A stretch of 64,000 bases of DNA from Amaranthus tricolor (GCF_026212465.1 NC_080055.1:14089783-14153782); one strand, 5' to 3'. Shown: positions 1 through 15,200, counted from the first letter of the stretch. The notes: a model not told the origin generated them from the sequence alone. A program made the numbers and translations.

Positions 1-783
1 TCATAGTCAGATACTAGAAATTACGTGTTAAGTTGCGATTTTAAGGGTTTTTTAAGCGTTTTTTGCACTTTTGCGCATAAAGTAGATCAAACTTGCTTTG
101 TTTTGCACGAAACTTGGCACACAACAGTATTTGCTATATATTATTGTGTTTAAGTTGTTAGATTTGTAAATCATAGTCATATACTAGAAATTACATGTTA
201 AGTTGCGATTTTAAAGGTTTTTTAAGCGTTTTTCTCACTTTTGCGCATAAAGTAGCTGAAACTTGGTTTGTTTTGCACGAAACATGGCACACAACACTAT
301 TTGGTATATATTATTGTGTTGAAGTTGTTAGAATTTTAAATCATAGTCATATGCTAGATATTACGTGTTAGGTTGCGATTTTAAGGGTTTTTAAGCATTT
401 AGGGCACTTTTGCGCATAAAGTAGCTCAAACTTGGTTTGTTTTGAACGAAACATGGAACACAACACTATTTGGTATATATTATTGTGTTGAAGTGGTTAC
501 AATTTTAAATCATAGCTATATACTAGAAATTACGTGTTAAGTTGCGATTTTAGTTTTTTTTATTCGTTTTTGGCACTTTTGCGCCTAAAGTGGCTCAAAA
601 TTTGTTTGTCTTGCACGAAAATTGGTAAATAGCACTATTTGGTATATTTTGTTGTGTTGAAGTGGTTAGAATTGTAAATCATAGTCATATACTAGAAATT
701 ACTTGTTAAGTTGGGTTTTTATGGGTTTTTTAAGCGTTTTTTGCACTATTGCGCATAAAGTAGCTCAAACATGTTTTGTTTGC
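1..783 (+). repeat. About 170-bp satellite array, forward sense (left contig)
   Basis: Four and a half head-to-tail monomers; the anchor TCATAGTCA/TCATAGCT recurs at 1, 171, 341 and 510, giving a 169-170 bp period. The sense used as forward here reads CGTGTTAAGTTGCGATTTT, then GCACTTTTGCGCATAAAGT, then CACTATTTGGTATAT. One monomer (about 541-680) is the subtype with GCGCCTAAAG and GGTATATTTTGTTGTG, which is common in 36732-63197 and which I did not find in 884-36631. This contig therefore groups with the right-hand array. Nothing other than satellite is seen. Confidence 0.95.
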
Positions 784-883
784 NNNNNNNNNNNNNNNNN
801 NNNNNNNNNNNNNNNNNNNNNNNNNNNNNNNNNNNNNNNNNNNNNNNNNNNNNNNNNNNNNNNNNNNNNNNNNNNNNNNNNNN
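784..883. other. Assembly gap, 100 N
   Basis: Exactly 100 N, the usual placeholder for a gap of unknown size. Satellite sense is forward to its left and reverse immediately to its right. Confidence 0.98.
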
Positions 884-2410
884 TACGACTATTATTTACA
901 ATTCGAACCACTTCCACACAATAATATATACAAAATAGTTTTGTTTGCCAAGTTTCATGCAAAACAAGCCAAATTTGAGCTACTTTATGCGCAAAGGTGC
1001 CAAAAAACGCTTTTAAAACACCTTTAAATCGCAACTTAACACGTAATTTCTAGTATAGGACTATGATTTAAAATTCTAACCACTTTATCACAATAATATA
1101 CACTTAATAGTGTTGTGTTCCAAGTTTCGTGCAAAACAATCAAAGTTTGAGCTACTTTATGCGCAAAAGTGCCAAAAAATGAATTAAAACCCTTAAAATC
1201 GCAACTTAACACGTAATTGCTAGGCATATGACTATGATTTACAATTATAACCACTTCAAGACAATAATATATACCAAATAGTGTTGTGTGCCATGTTTCG
1301 TGCAAAATAAACTAGGTTTGAGCTACTTTATGCGCAAAAGTGCCAAAAACGCTTAAAAAACCCTTTAAATCGCAACTTAACACGTAATTTCTAGCATATG
1401 ACTATGATTTAAAATTCTAACCACTTCAAGACAATAATATATACCAAATAGTGCTGTGTGCCAAGTTTCGTGCAAAACAAACGCAGTTTGAGCTACTTTA
1501 TGCGCAAAGGTTCAAAAAACGCTTAAAAACCCTTTAAATTGCAACTTAACACGTAATTTCTAGCATATGGACTATGGTTTAGAATTCAAACCACTTTAAC
1601 ATAATAATATATACGTAATAGTGTTGTGTGCCAAGTTTCGTGCAAAACAAACAAAGTTTGAGCTATTTTATGCGAAAAAGTGCCAAAAACGAATTAAAAA
1701 CCCTTAAAATCGCAACTTAACACGTAATTTCTAGAATATGGCTATGATTTACAATTCTAACCACTTCAACACAATAATATATCCCAAATAGTGTTGTGTA
1801 ACAAGTTTCGTGCAAAACAAACAAAGTTTGAGCTACTTTATGCGCAAAAGTGCCAAAAAACGTTTAAAAACTCTTAAAATCGCAACTTAACACGTAATTT
1901 CTAGCATATGACTAAGATTTACAATTCTAACCATTTCAAAAAAATAATATATACCAAATAGTGTTGTGTGCCAAGTTTCGTGCAAAACAAAAATAAGTTT
2001 GAGCTACTTTGTGCGCAAATGTGGCAAAAACGCTTAAAAACCCTTAAAATCGCAACTTAACATGTAATTTTTAGCATATGATTATGATTTACAATTAGAA
2101 GCACTTAAACATAATAATATATACCAAATAGTGTTGTGTGCCATGTTTCGTGCAAAACAAACTAAGTTTGAGCTACTTTATGCGCAAAAGTTTCAAAAAC
2201 GCTTAAAAACCTCTTAAAACCGCAACATAACACGTAATTTCTAGCATATGACTATGATTTACAATTCTAACCACTTCAACACAATAATATATACCAAATA
2301 GTGTTGTGTGCCAAGTTTCTTGCAAAACAAACCAAGTTTGAGCTACTTTATGCGCAAAAGTGCCAAAAACGCTTAAAAACCCTTAAAATCTGAACTTAAC
2401 ACGTAATTGC
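884..2410 (-). repeat. Satellite array, reverse sense, before the 15-mer HOR
   Basis: About nine head-to-tail monomers in the reverse sense. The first two (884 to about 1210) closely match the HOR segment at 3611-3940, including the TACGACTATTATTTACAATTC and TAGTATAGGACTATG variants. The match then stops, so this is a truncated HOR copy. The rest are ordinary monomers. Single-base insertions such as TAGGCATATG for TAGCATATG (about 1223) are present. Confidence 0.93.
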
Positions 2411-4958
2411 TAGCATATGAATATGATTTACAATGCTAACCACTTCAGAACATTAATATATACCATACAGTGTTGTGTGTAAGCTTTCGTGCAAAACAAA
2501 CGAAAGTTTGAGCTATTTTATGCGCAAAAGTGCCAAAAAAACGATTATAAAACCCTTAAAATCGGCAACTTAACACGTAATTTCTAACATATGACCATGA
2601 TTTACAATTCTAACCACTTTAACACAATAATACATACCAAATAGTGTTGTATCCCAAGTTTCGTGCAAAACAAACTAAGTTTCAGCTACTTTATGCACAA
2701 AAGTGTTAAAAACAATTAAAAAAACCCTTAAAACCGCAACTTAACACGTAATTTCTAGCATATGACTATGATTTACCATTTTAACCACATCAACACAATA
2801 ATATATACGAAATAGTATTGTGTGCCAAGTTTCGTGCAAAACAAAAAAAATTTGAGCTACTTTATGCGCAAAAGTTGCAAAAGCGTTTAAAAACTCTTAA
2901 AATCACAACTTAACACGTAATTTCTAGCATATGACTATGATTTACAATTCTAACCACTTCAAAAAAAATAATATATACCAAATAGTGTTGTGCGCCATGT
3001 TACGCGCGAAACAAACCAAGTTTTGAGCTATATTATGCGCAAAAGTGCCAAAAACGTTTAAAAACCCTTAAAATCGCAACTTAACACGTAATTTCTAACA
3101 TATGACTATGATTTACAATTCTAACAACTTTAACTCAATAATAGATACCAAATAGTGTTGTGTGCAAAGTTTCGTGAAAAAAAAACTAAGTTTCAGTTAC
3201 TATATGCGCAAAAGTGCCAAAAACGCTTAAAAAACCGTTCAAATCGCAACTTAACACGTAATTTCTAGCATATGACTATCATTTACAATTCTAACCACTT
3301 CACGACAATAATATATACGAAATAGTGTGGTGTGCCATGTTTCGTGCAAAACAAACCAACTTTAAGCTACTTTATTCGCACAAGTGCCAAAAATGCTAAA
3401 AAACCCTTAAAATCGCAACTTAACACGTAATTTCTAGCATATGACTATGATTTACAATTCTAACCACTTCAACAAAATAATATATATCAAATAGTTTTGT
3501 GTGCTAAGTTTCGTGCAAAACAAAAATAAGTTTGAGCTACTTTATGCACAAAAGTGCCAAAAACGTTTAAAAAACCCTTAAAATCGCAACTTAACACGTA
3601 ATTTCTAGCATACGACTATTATTTACAATTCGAACCACTCCACACAATAATATATACAAAATAGTGTTGTTTGCCAAGTTTCATGCAAAACAAGCCAAAT
3701 TTGAGCTACTTTATGCGCAAAGGTGCCAAAAACGCTTAAAACACCTTTAAATCGCAACTTAACACGTAATTTCTAGTATAGGACTATGATTTAAAATTCT
3801 AACCACTTTATCACAATAATATACACTTAATAGTGTTGTGTTCCAAGTTTCGTGCAAAACAATCAAAGTTTGAGCTACTTTATGCGCAAAAGTGCCAAAA
3901 ATGAATTAAAACCCTTAAAATCGCAACTTAACACGTAATTGCTAGCATATGAATATGTTTTACAATGCTAACCACTTCAGAACATTAATATATACCATAT
4001 AGTGTTGTGTGCAAGGTTTCGTGCAAAACAAACGAAGTTTGAGCTACTCTATGCGCAAAAGTGCAAAAAACGCTAAAAAAAACCCTTAAAATCGCAACTT
4101 AACACGTAATTTCTAGCATATGGACTATGATTTACAATTCTAACCACTTCAACACAATAATATATACTAAATAGTGTTGTGTGCCAAGTTTGTGCAAAAC
4201 AAACTAAGTTTGTGCTACCTTATGCGCAAAAGTGGAAAATACGCTAAAAAACTCTTAAATTCTCAACTTAACACGTAATTTCTAGCGTATGACTATGATT
4301 TACAATTCTAACCACTTCAACGACCATAATATATACCATATAGTGTTGTGTGCCACGTTTCGTGCAAAACAAACCATGTTTGAGCTAGTTTATGTGCAAA
4401 AGTGCCAAAAACGCCTAAAAACCCTTCAAATCGTAACTTAACACGTGAGTTCTAGCATATGACTATGATTTACATTTCTAACCACTTCAACAAAATAATA
4501 TATACCAAATAGTGTTATGAGCCAAGTTTCATGCAAAACCAATCAAGTTTGAGCTACTTTATGCGCAAAAGTGCCAAAAACGCTTAAAAATCCTTAATAT
4601 CGCAACATAACACGTAATTTCTAACATATGACTATGATTTACAATTCTAACCACTTTAACACAATAATACATACCAAATAGTGTTGTGTGCCAAGTTTCG
4701 TGCAAAAAAAACTAAGTTTGAGCTACATTATGCGCAAAAGTGGCAAAAACGCTTAAAAACTCTTAAAATCGCAACTTAACAAATAATTCTAGCATATGAC
4801 TATGATTTACAATTCTAACCACTTCAAAATAATAATATATACCCAATAGTGTTGTGTGCCATGTTTCGTGCAAAACAAACCAAGTTTGAGCTTCTTTATG
4901 CGCAAAAGTGCCAAAAACGCTTAAAAACCCTTAAAATCTGAACTTAACACGTAATTGC
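2411..4958 (-). repeat. 15-monomer higher-order repeat, copy 1
   Basis: The diagnostic monomer (TAGCATATGAATATGATT followed by CCATACAGTG and TGTAAGCTTTCG) starts at 2411, 4959 and 7502, so the unit is 2,543-2,548 bp. Monomer starts at about 2411, 2588, 2757, 2924, 3094, 3266, 3436, 3606, 3776, 3942, 4112, 4282, 4453, 4621 and 4791 give exactly 15 units. A second marker, TACGACTATT, recurs at 3611, 6154 and 8700, with spacings of 2,543 and 2,546 bp. Confidence 0.92.
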
Positions 4959-7501
4959 TAGCATATGAATATGATTTACAATGCTAACCACTTCAGAACA
5001 TTAATATATACCATACAGTGTTGTGTGTAAGCTTTCGTGCAAAACAAACGAAGTTTGAGCTATTTTATGCGCAAAAGTGCCAAAAACGATTATAAAACCC
5101 TTAAAATCGCAACTTAACACGTAATTTCTAACATATGACCATGATTTACAATTCTAACCACTTTAACACAATATACATACCAAATAGTGTTGTATCCCAA
5201 GTTTCGTGCAAAACAAACTAAGTTTCAGCTACTTTATGCACAAAAGTGTTAAAAACAATTAAAAAACCCTTAAAACCGCAACTTAACACGTAATTTCTAG
5301 CATATGACTATGATTTACCATTTTAACCACATCAACACAATAATATATACAAAATAGTATTGTGTGCCAAGTTTCGTGCAAAACAAAAAAAATTTGAGCT
5401 ACTTTATGCGCAAAAGTTGCAAAAGCGTTTAAAAACTCTTAAAATCACAACTTAACACGTAATTTCTAGCATATGACTATGATTTACAATTCTAACCACT
5501 TCAAAAAAAATAATATATACCAAATAGTGTTGTGCGCCATGTTACGCGCGAAACAAACCAAGTTTGAGCTATATTATGCGCAAAAGTGCCAAAAACGTTT
5601 AAAAACCCTTAAAATCGCAACTTAACACGTAATTTCTAACATATGACTATGATTTACAATTCTAACAACTTCAACTCAATAATAGATACCAAATAGTGTT
5701 GTGTGCAAAGTTTCGTGAAAAAAAAACTAAGTTTCAGTTACTATATGCGCAAAAGTGCCAAAAACGCTTAAAAAAACCGTTCAAAATCGCAACTTAACAC
5801 GTAATTTCTAGCATATGACTATCATTTACAATTCTAACCACTTCACGACAATAATATATACGAAATAGTGTGGTGTGCCATGTTTCGTGCAAAACAAACC
5901 AACTTTAAGCTACTTTATTCGCACAAGTGCCAAAAATGCTAAAAAAACCCTTAAAATCGCACTTAACACGTAATTTCTAGCATATGACTATGATTTACAA
6001 TTCTAACCACTTCAACAAAATAATATATATCAAATAGTTTTGTGTGCTAAGTTTCGTGCAAAACAAAAATAAGTTTGAGCTACTTTATGCACAAAAGTGC
6101 CAAAGACGTTTAAAAAACCCTTAAAATCGCAACTTAACACGTAATTTCTAGCATACGACTATTATTTACAATTCGAACCACTTCCACACAATAATATATA
6201 CAAAATAGTGTTGTTTGCCAAGTTTCATGCAAAACAAGCCAAATTTGAGCTACTTTATGCGCAAAGGTGCCAAAAACGCTTAAAACACCTTTAAATCGCA
6301 ACTTAACACGTAATTTCTAGTATAGGACTATGATTTAAAATTCTAACCACTTTATCACAATAATATACACTTAATAGTGTTGTGTTCCAAGTTTCGTGCA
6401 AAACAATCAAAGTTTGAGCTACTTTATGCGCAAAAGTGCCAAAAATGAATTAAAACCCTTAAAATCGCAACTTAACACGTAATTGCTAGCATATGAATAT
6501 GTTTTACAATGCTAACCACTTCAGAACATTAATATATACCATATAGTGTTGTGTGCAAGGTTTCGTGCAAAACAAACGAAGTTTGAGCTACTCTATGCGC
6601 AAAAGTGCAAAAAACGCTAAAAAAAACCCTTAAAATCGCAACTTAACACGTAATTTCTAGCATATGGCTATGATTTACAATTCTAACCACTTCAACACAA
6701 TAATATATACTAAATAGTGTTGTGTGCCAAGTTTGTGCAAAACAAACTAAGTTTGTGCTACCTTATGCGCAAAAGTGGAAAATACGCTAAAAAACTCTTA
6801 AATTCTCAACTTAACACGTAATTTCTAGCGTATGACTATGATTTACAATTCTAACCACTTCAACGACCATAATATATACCATATAGTGTTGTGTGCCACG
6901 TTTCGTGCAAAACAAACCATGTTTGAGCTAGTTTATGTGCAAAAGTGCCAAAAACGCCTAAAAACCCTTCAAATCGTAACTTAACACGTGAGTTCTAGCA
7001 TATGACTATGATTTACATTTCTAACCACTTCAACAAAATAATATATACCAAATAGTGTTATGTGCCAAGTTTCATGCAAAACCAATCAAGTTTGAGCTAC
7101 TTTATGCGCAAAAGTGCCAAAAACGCTTAAAAATCCTTAATATCGCAACTTAACACGTAATTTCTAACATATGACTATGATTTACAATTCTAACCACTTT
7201 AACACAATAATACATACCAAATAGTGTTGTGTGCCAAGTTTCGTGCAAAAAAAACTAAGTTTGAGCTACTTTATGCGCAAAAGTGGCAAAAACGCTGAAA
7301 AACTCTTAAAATCGCAACTTAACAAATAATTCTAGCATATGACTATGATTTACAATTCTAACCACTTCAAAATAATAATATATACCCAATAGTGTTGTGT
7401 GCCATGTTTCGTGCAAAACAAACCAAGTTTGAGCTTCTTTATGCGCAAAAGTGCCAAAAACGCTTAAAAACCCTTAAAATCTGAACTTAACACGTAATTG
7501 C
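4959..7501 (-). repeat. 15-monomer higher-order repeat, copy 2
   Basis: Copy 2 repeats the same 15 monomer variants in the same order as 2411-4958. Differences seen by eye are few and are mostly one-base changes in homopolymers. Near-identity between copies and strong divergence between monomers within a copy is the signature of a recently amplified higher-order repeat. Confidence 0.92.
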
Positions 7502-9205
7502 TAGCATATGAATATGATTTACAATGCTAACCACTTCAGAACATTAATATATACCATACAGTGTTGTGTGTAAGCTTTCGTGCAAAACAAACGAAGTTTG
7601 AGCTATTTTATGCGCAAAAGTGCCAAAAACGATTATAAAACCCTTAAAATCGCAACTTAACACGTAATTTCTAACATATGACCATGATGTACAATTCTAA
7701 CCACTTTAACACAATAATACATACCAAATAGTGTTGTATCCCAAGTTTCGTGCAAAACAAACTAAGTTTCAGCTACTTTATGCACAAAAGTGTTAAAAAA
7801 CAATTAAAAAACCCTTAAAACCGCAACTTAACACGTAATTTCTAGCATATGACTATGATTTACCATTTTAACCACATCAACACAATAATATATACGAAAT
7901 AGTATTGTGTGCCAAGTTTCGTGCAAAACAAAAAAAAATTTGAGCTACTTTATGCGCAAAAGTTGCAAAAGCGTTTAAAAACTCTTAAAATCACAACTTA
8001 ACACGTAATTTCTAGCATATCACTATGATTTACAATTCTAACCACTTCAAAAAAAATAATATATACCAAATAGTGTTGTGCGCCATGTTACGCGCGAAAC
8101 AAACCAAGTTTGAGCTATATTATGCGCAAAAGTGCCAAAAACGTTTAAAAAACCCTTAAAATCGCAACTTAACACGTAATTTCTAACATATGACTATGAT
8201 TTACAATTCTAACAACTTTAACTCAATAATAGATACCAAATAGTGTTGTGTGCAAAGTTTCGTGAAAAAAAAACTAAGTTTCAGTTACTATATGCGCAAA
8301 AGTGCCAAAAAACGCTTAAAAAAACCGTTCAAATCGCAACTTAAACACGTAATTTCTAGCATATGACTATCATTTACAATTCTAACCACTTCACGACAAT
8401 AATATATACGAAATAGTGTGGTGTGCCATGTTTCGTGCAAAACAAACCAACTTTAAGCTACTTTATTCGCACAAGTGCCAAAAATGCTAAAAAACCCTTA
8501 AAATCGCAACTTAACACGTAATTTCTAGCATATGACTATGATTTACAATTCTAACCACTTCAACAAAATAATATATATCAAATAGTTTTGTGTGCTAAGT
8601 TTCGTGCAAAACAAAAATAAGTTGAGCTACTTTATGCACAAAAGTGCCAAAAACGTTTAAAAACCCTTAAAATCGCAACTTAACACGTAATTTCTAGCAT
8701 ACGACTATTATTTACAATTCGAACCACTTCCACACAATAATATATACAAAATAGTGTTGTTTGCCAAGTTTCATGCAAAACAAGCCAAATTTGAGCTACT
8801 TTATGCGCAAAGGTGCCAAAAACGCTTAAAACACCTTTAAATCGCAACTTAACACGTAATTTCTAGTATAGGACTATGATTTAAAATTATAACCACTTTA
8901 TCACAATAATATACACTTAATAGTGTTGTGTTCCAAGTTTCGTGCAAAACAATCAAAGTTTGAGCTACTTTATGCGCAAAAGTGCCAAAAATGAATTAAA
9001 ACCCTTAAAATCGCAACTTAACACATAATTGCTAGCATATGAATATGTTTTACAATGCTAACCACTTCAGAACATTAATATATACCATATAGTGTTGTGT
9101 GCAAGGTTTCGTGCAAAACAAACGAAGTTTGAGCTATTCTATGCGCAAAAGTGCAAAAAAGGCTAAAAAAAACCCTTAAAATCGCAACTTAACACGTAAT
9201 TTCTA
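7502..9205 (-). repeat. 15-monomer higher-order repeat, partial copy 3 (about 10 monomers)
   Basis: This copy follows copies 1 and 2 through the monomer with the CCATATAGTG/GCAAGGTTTCG variants (about 9030-9130). It departs at about 9215, where the next monomer reads CTAACAACTTTAAG instead of CTAACCACTTCAACAC. Five terminal monomers are therefore not present as a close copy, although diverged relatives occur at about 9885-10560. Confidence 0.88.
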
Positions 9206-12200
9206 GCATATGACTATGATTTACAATTCTAACAACTTTAAGAAAATAATATTTATCAAATATTGTTGTGTGCCAAATTTCGTGCAAAACAAAAATAAGT
9301 TTGACCTACTTTATGCCCACAAGTGCCAAAAATGCTTAAAAACCCTTAAAATCGCAACTTAACCACGTAATTTCTAGCATATGATTATGATTTACAATTC
9401 GAACCACTTCAACACAATAATATATACCTAATAGTGTTGTGTGCTAAGTTTCGTGCAAAACAAACCAAGTTTGAACTACTTTATGCGCAAAGGTGCCAAA
9501 AACGCTTAAAAAACCCTTTAAATCGCAACTTAACACGTAATTTCTAGCACATTACTATGATTTACAATTCTAACCACTTTAACACAACAAATTATACTTA
9601 ATAGTGTTGTGTGCCAAGTTTCGTGCAAAACAAAGAAAGTTTGAGCTACTTTATGCGCAAAAGTGCCAAAAAATGAATTAAAACCCTAAAAATCGAAACT
9701 TAACACGTAATTGCTAGCATATGAATATGATTTACAATGCTAACCACTTCAGAACATTAATATATACCATATAGTGTTGTGTGCAAGTTTTCGTGAAAAA
9801 CAAACCAAGTTTGTGCTACTCTATGCGCAAAAGTGCCAAAAACGGTAAAAAAAAACCCATAAAATCGCAACTTAACACGTAATTTGTAGCATATGACTAT
9901 GATTACAATTCTAACCACTTCAACACAATAATATATACTAAATAGTGTTGTGTGCCAAGTTTGTGCAAAACAAACAAAGTTTGTGCTACCTTATGCGCAA
10001 AAGTGGAAAATACGCTAAAAAACTCTTAAATTCTCAACTTAACACGTAATTTCTAGCATATGACTATGATTTACAATTCTAACCACTTCAATGAAAATAA
10101 TATATACCATATAGTGTTGTGTGCCACGTTTCGTGCAAAACAAACCATGTTTGAGCAACTTTAAGCACAAACCCTTAAAAACGCCTAAAAACCATTCAAA
10201 TCGTAACTTAACACGTAAGTTCTAGCATATGACTATGATTTACAATTCTAACCACTTCAACAAAATAATATATACCAAATAAATTTATGTGCCAAGTTTC
10301 GTGCAAAACCAATCAAGTTTGAGCTACTTTATGCGCAAAAGTGCCAAAAACGCTTAAAAACCCTTAATATCGCAACTTAACACGTAATTTCTAACATATG
10401 ACTATGATTTAAAATTCTAACCACTTAAACACAATAATACATACTAAATAGTGTTGTGTGCTAAGTTTCGTGCATAAAAAACTAAGTTTGAGCAACTTTA
10501 TGCGCAAAAGTGGCAAAAACGCTTAAAAACTCTTAAAATCGCAACTTAACAAATAATTTCTAGCATATGACTATGATTTACAATTCTAACCACTTCAAAA
10601 TAATAATATATACCAAATAGTGTTGTGTGCGAAGTTTAGTACAAAACAAATCAAGTTTGAGCTACTTTATGCGCAAAAGTGTCAAAAACGCTTAAAAACC
10701 CTTCAAATCGCAACTTAACACGTAATTTCTAGTATATGACTACGATTCACAATTCTAACCACTTCAAGACAATAATATATACCAAATATTGTGGTTTTCC
10801 TTTTTTCGTGCAAAACAAACCAAGTTGAAGCTACTTTATGCGCACAAGTGCCAAAAATGCTTAAATACCCTTAAAATCCCAACTTAACACGTAATTTCTA
10901 GCATATGACTATGAATTACAATTCTAACCACTTCAACAAAATAATATATACCAAATAGTGTTGTGTGCCAAGTTTCGTGTAAAAAAAAATAAGTTTGAGC
11001 TAATTTATGCGCAAAGATGCCAAAAACGCCTAAAAACCATTTCAATCGCAACTTAACACGTAATTTCTAGCATTTGACTATGATTTACAATTCTAACAAC
11101 TTTAAGACAATAATATATACTTAATAGTGATGTGTGCAAAGTTACTTGCAAAACAAAGAAAGTTTGAACTACTTTATGCGCAAAAGTGCCAAAAATGAAT
11201 TAAAACCCTTAAAATCGCTACATAACACGTAATTTCTAGCATATGAATATGATTAACAATTCTAACCACTTCAGAACATTAATATATACCATATAGTTTT
11301 GTGTGCCAAGTTTTGTGCAAAACAAACCGAGTTTGAGCTACTTTATGCGCAAAAGTGCCAAAAATGCTTAAAAACCCTTAAAATCGCAACTTAACGCGTA
11401 ATTTATTGCATATGACTAGGATTTACAATTATATCTACTTGAAGACAATAATATATACCAAATAGTGTTGTGTGCCAAGTTTCGTGCAAAACAAACCAAG
11501 TTTGAGCTACTTTATGCGCAAAAATGTCAAAAATGCATAAAAACCCTTAAAATCGAATCTTAACACGTAATTTCGAGCACATGACTATGATTTACAATTC
11601 TAAGAACCTTAACACAGTAATATATACCAAATAGTGTTGTATGCCAAGTTTCGTGCAAAACAAACCTTATTTGAGCTACTTTATGCGCAAAACTGCCAAA
11701 AACACTTAAAAACCGGTAAAATCGCAACTTTATATGTAATTTTTAGCATATGACTATGATTTAAAATTCTAAGCACTTCAACACAATAATATATACCAAA
11801 TAGTGTTGTGTGCAAAGTTTCGTGAAAAACAAACCAAGTTGGAGCTACTTAATGCACAAAAGTGCCAAAAACGCTTGTATGAGTATGATTTAAAATCGCA
11901 ACTTAACATGTAATTTCCAACATATGAGTATGATTTACAATTCTATCCACTTCAACAAAATAATATATACCAAATAGTTTTGTGTGCCAAGTTTCGTGCA
12001 AAACAAAAATAAGTTTGAGCTACTTTATGTGCAAAAGTGCCAAAAACGTTTAAAAACCCTTAAAATCGCAACTTCACACGTAATTTCTAGCATACGATTA
12101 TTATTTACAATTCGAGCCACTTTCACACAATAATATATACCAACTAGTGTTGTTTGCCAAGTTTCATGCAAAACAAGCCAAGTTTGAGCTACTTTATGCG

Positions 12201-15200
12201 CAAAGGTGCCAAAAACGCTTAAAACACCTTTAAATCGCAACTTAACACGTAATTTCTAGTATAGGACTATGATTTAAAATTCTAACAACTTTATCACAAT
12301 AATATATACTTAATAGTGTTGTGTTCCAAGTTTCGTGCAAAACAAACAAAGTTTGAACCACTTTATGTGCAAAAGTGCCAAAAACGCTTAAAAAACCCTT
12401 AAAATCTCAACTTAACACGTAATTTCTAGCATATGACTATGATTAAAAATTCTATCCACTTCAACAAAATAATATATACCAAATAGTATTGTGTGCCAAG
12501 TTTCGTGCAAAACAAAAATAAGTTTGAGCTACTTTATGCGCAAAGGTGCCAAAAACGCCTAAAAACCATTTCAATCGCAACTTAACACGTAATTTCTAGC
12601 ATATGACTATGATTTAATTTATAACAACTTTAACACAATAATATATACTTAATAGTGTTGTGTGCAAAGTTCCTTGCAAAACAACGAAAGTTTGAACTAC
12701 TTTATGCGCAAAAGTGCCAAAAATGAATTAAAACCCTTAAAATCGCTACTTAACACGTAATTTCTAGCATATGAATATGATTAACAATTCTAACCACTTC
12801 AGAACATTAATATATACTATATAGTTTTATGTGCCAAGTTTTGTGCAAAACAAACTAAGTTTGAGCTACTTTATGCGCAAAAGTGCCAAAAACGCTTAAA
12901 AACCCTTAAAATCGCAACTTAACGCGTAATTTCTTGCATATGTCTAGGATGTACAATTATATTAACATCAAGACAATAATATATACCAAATAGTGTTGTA
13001 TGCCAAGTTTCGTGCAAAACAAACCAAGTTTGAGCTACTTTATGCGCAAAAATGCCAAAAACGCATAAAAATCCTTAAAATCGAAACTGAACACGTAATT
13101 TCGAGCACATGACTATGATTTAAAATTCTAAGAACCTTAACACAGTAATATATACCAAATAGTGTTGTGTGCCAAGTTTCCTGCAAAACAAAATAAGTTT
13201 GAGCTACTTTATGCGTAAAAATGCCAAAAACGCTTTAAAAACTCTTAAAATCGCAACTTAACACATAATTTCTAGCATATGACTATGATTTACAATTCTA
13301 ACCACTTAAACACTAAAATATATACCAAATAGTGTTGTGTGCCATGTTTCGTACAAAACAAACAAAGTTTGAGCTACTTTATGCGCAAAAGTGCCAAAAT
13401 TGAATTAAAACCCTTAAAATCGCAACATATCACATAATTTCTAGTATATGACTATAATTTAGAATTATAACCACTTCAAGAAAATAATATAAATCAAATA
13501 ATGTTGTGTGCCAAGTTTCGTGCAAAACAAACAAAGTTTTAGCTACTTTATGCGCAAAAGTGCCAAAAACGATTAAAAACCCTTAAAATCGCAACTTATA
13601 ACGTAATTTCTAGCATATGATTATGATTTATAATTCTAACCACTTCAACACAATAATATATACCAAATAGTGTTGTGTGCCAAGTTTCGTGCAAAAAAAA
13701 CTAAGTTTGAGATACTTTATGCGCAAAAGTGGCAAAAACGCTTAAAAACTCTTAAAATCGCAACCTAACACATAATTTCTAGCATATGACTATGATTTAC
13801 AATTCTAACCACTTCAAAACTATGATATATACCGAATAGTTTTGTGTGCCAAGTTTCGTGCAAAACAAACTAAGTTTGAGCTACTTTATGCGCAAAAGTG
13901 CCAAAAACGCTTAAAAAACCTTCAAATCGCAACTTAATACGTAATTTCTAGCATATGACCTTGATTTACAACTCCAACCACTTGAAGACAATAATATATA
14001 CTTAATAGTGTTGTGTGCAAAGTTTCGTGCAAAACAAACAAAGTTTGAACTACTTTATACGCAAAAGTGCCAAAAACGCTTAAAAAACCCTTCAAATCGC
14101 AACTGAACACGTAATTTCTAACATATGACTATGATTTACAACTCTAACCACTTCAAGACAATAATATATACCAAATAATGTGGTGTGCCTTGTTTCGTGC
14201 AAAACAAACAAAGTTTAAGCTACTTTATGCGCACAAGTGCCAAAAATGCTTAAATACCCTTAAAATCGCAACTTAACACGTAATTTCTTACATATGACTA
14301 TGATTTACAATTATAAAAACTTTAACAAAATAATATATACCAAATAGTTTTGTGTGCCAATTTTCGTGAAAAACAAAAATAAGTTTGAGCTACTTTATGC
14401 GTAAAGGTGCCAAATACGTTTAAAAACAATTTCAGTCGCAACTTAACACGTAATTTCTAGTATATGACTATGATTTACAATTCTAACCACTTTAACACAA
14501 TAATATATACTTAATAGTGTTTTGTGCAAAGTTTCGTGCAAAACAAACAAAGTTTTAACTACTTTATGCGCAAAGTGCCAAAAATGAATTAAAACCCTTA
14601 AAATCGCTACTTAACAAGTAATTTCTAGCATATGATTATGATTTAAAATTCTAACCACTTCAGAACATTAATATATATACCATATAGTGTTTTGTGCCAA
14701 GTTTCGTGTAAAACAAACCAAGTTTGAGCCACTATAAGCGCAAAAGTGCCAGAAACGCTTAAAAATCCTTAAAATCGCAACTTAACACGTAATTTCTAGC
14801 ATATGATTATGATTTACAATGTGAACCACTTCCACACAATAATATATACCAAATAGTGTGATGTGCCTTGTTTCGTGCAAAACAAACCAAGTTTAAGCTA
14901 CTTTATGCGCACAAGTGCCAAAAATGCTTAAATACCCATAAAATCGCAACTTAACACATAATTTCTAGCATATGACTATGATTTACAATTCTAACCACTT
15001 CAACAAAATAATATATACCAAATAGTATTGTGTGCCAAGTTTCGTGGAAAACAAAAATAAGTTTGAGCTACTTTATGCGCAAAGGTGCCAAAAACGCTTA
15101 AAAACAATTTCCGTCGCAATTAAACACATAATTTCTAGTATATGACTATGATTTACAATTCTAACCACTTTAACACAATAATATATACTTAATAGTGTTA

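Noticed and set aside
1..783. CRISPR-like repeat array
   Set aside because: The repeats are 170 bp, contiguous and without unique spacers. The transposons are eukaryotic.
703..1034. Open frames spanning the N gap (703-924, 765-1034, 776-1027; likewise 36535-36808)
   Set aside because: Most of the translation is unknown residues from the 100-N gap. The rest is satellite.
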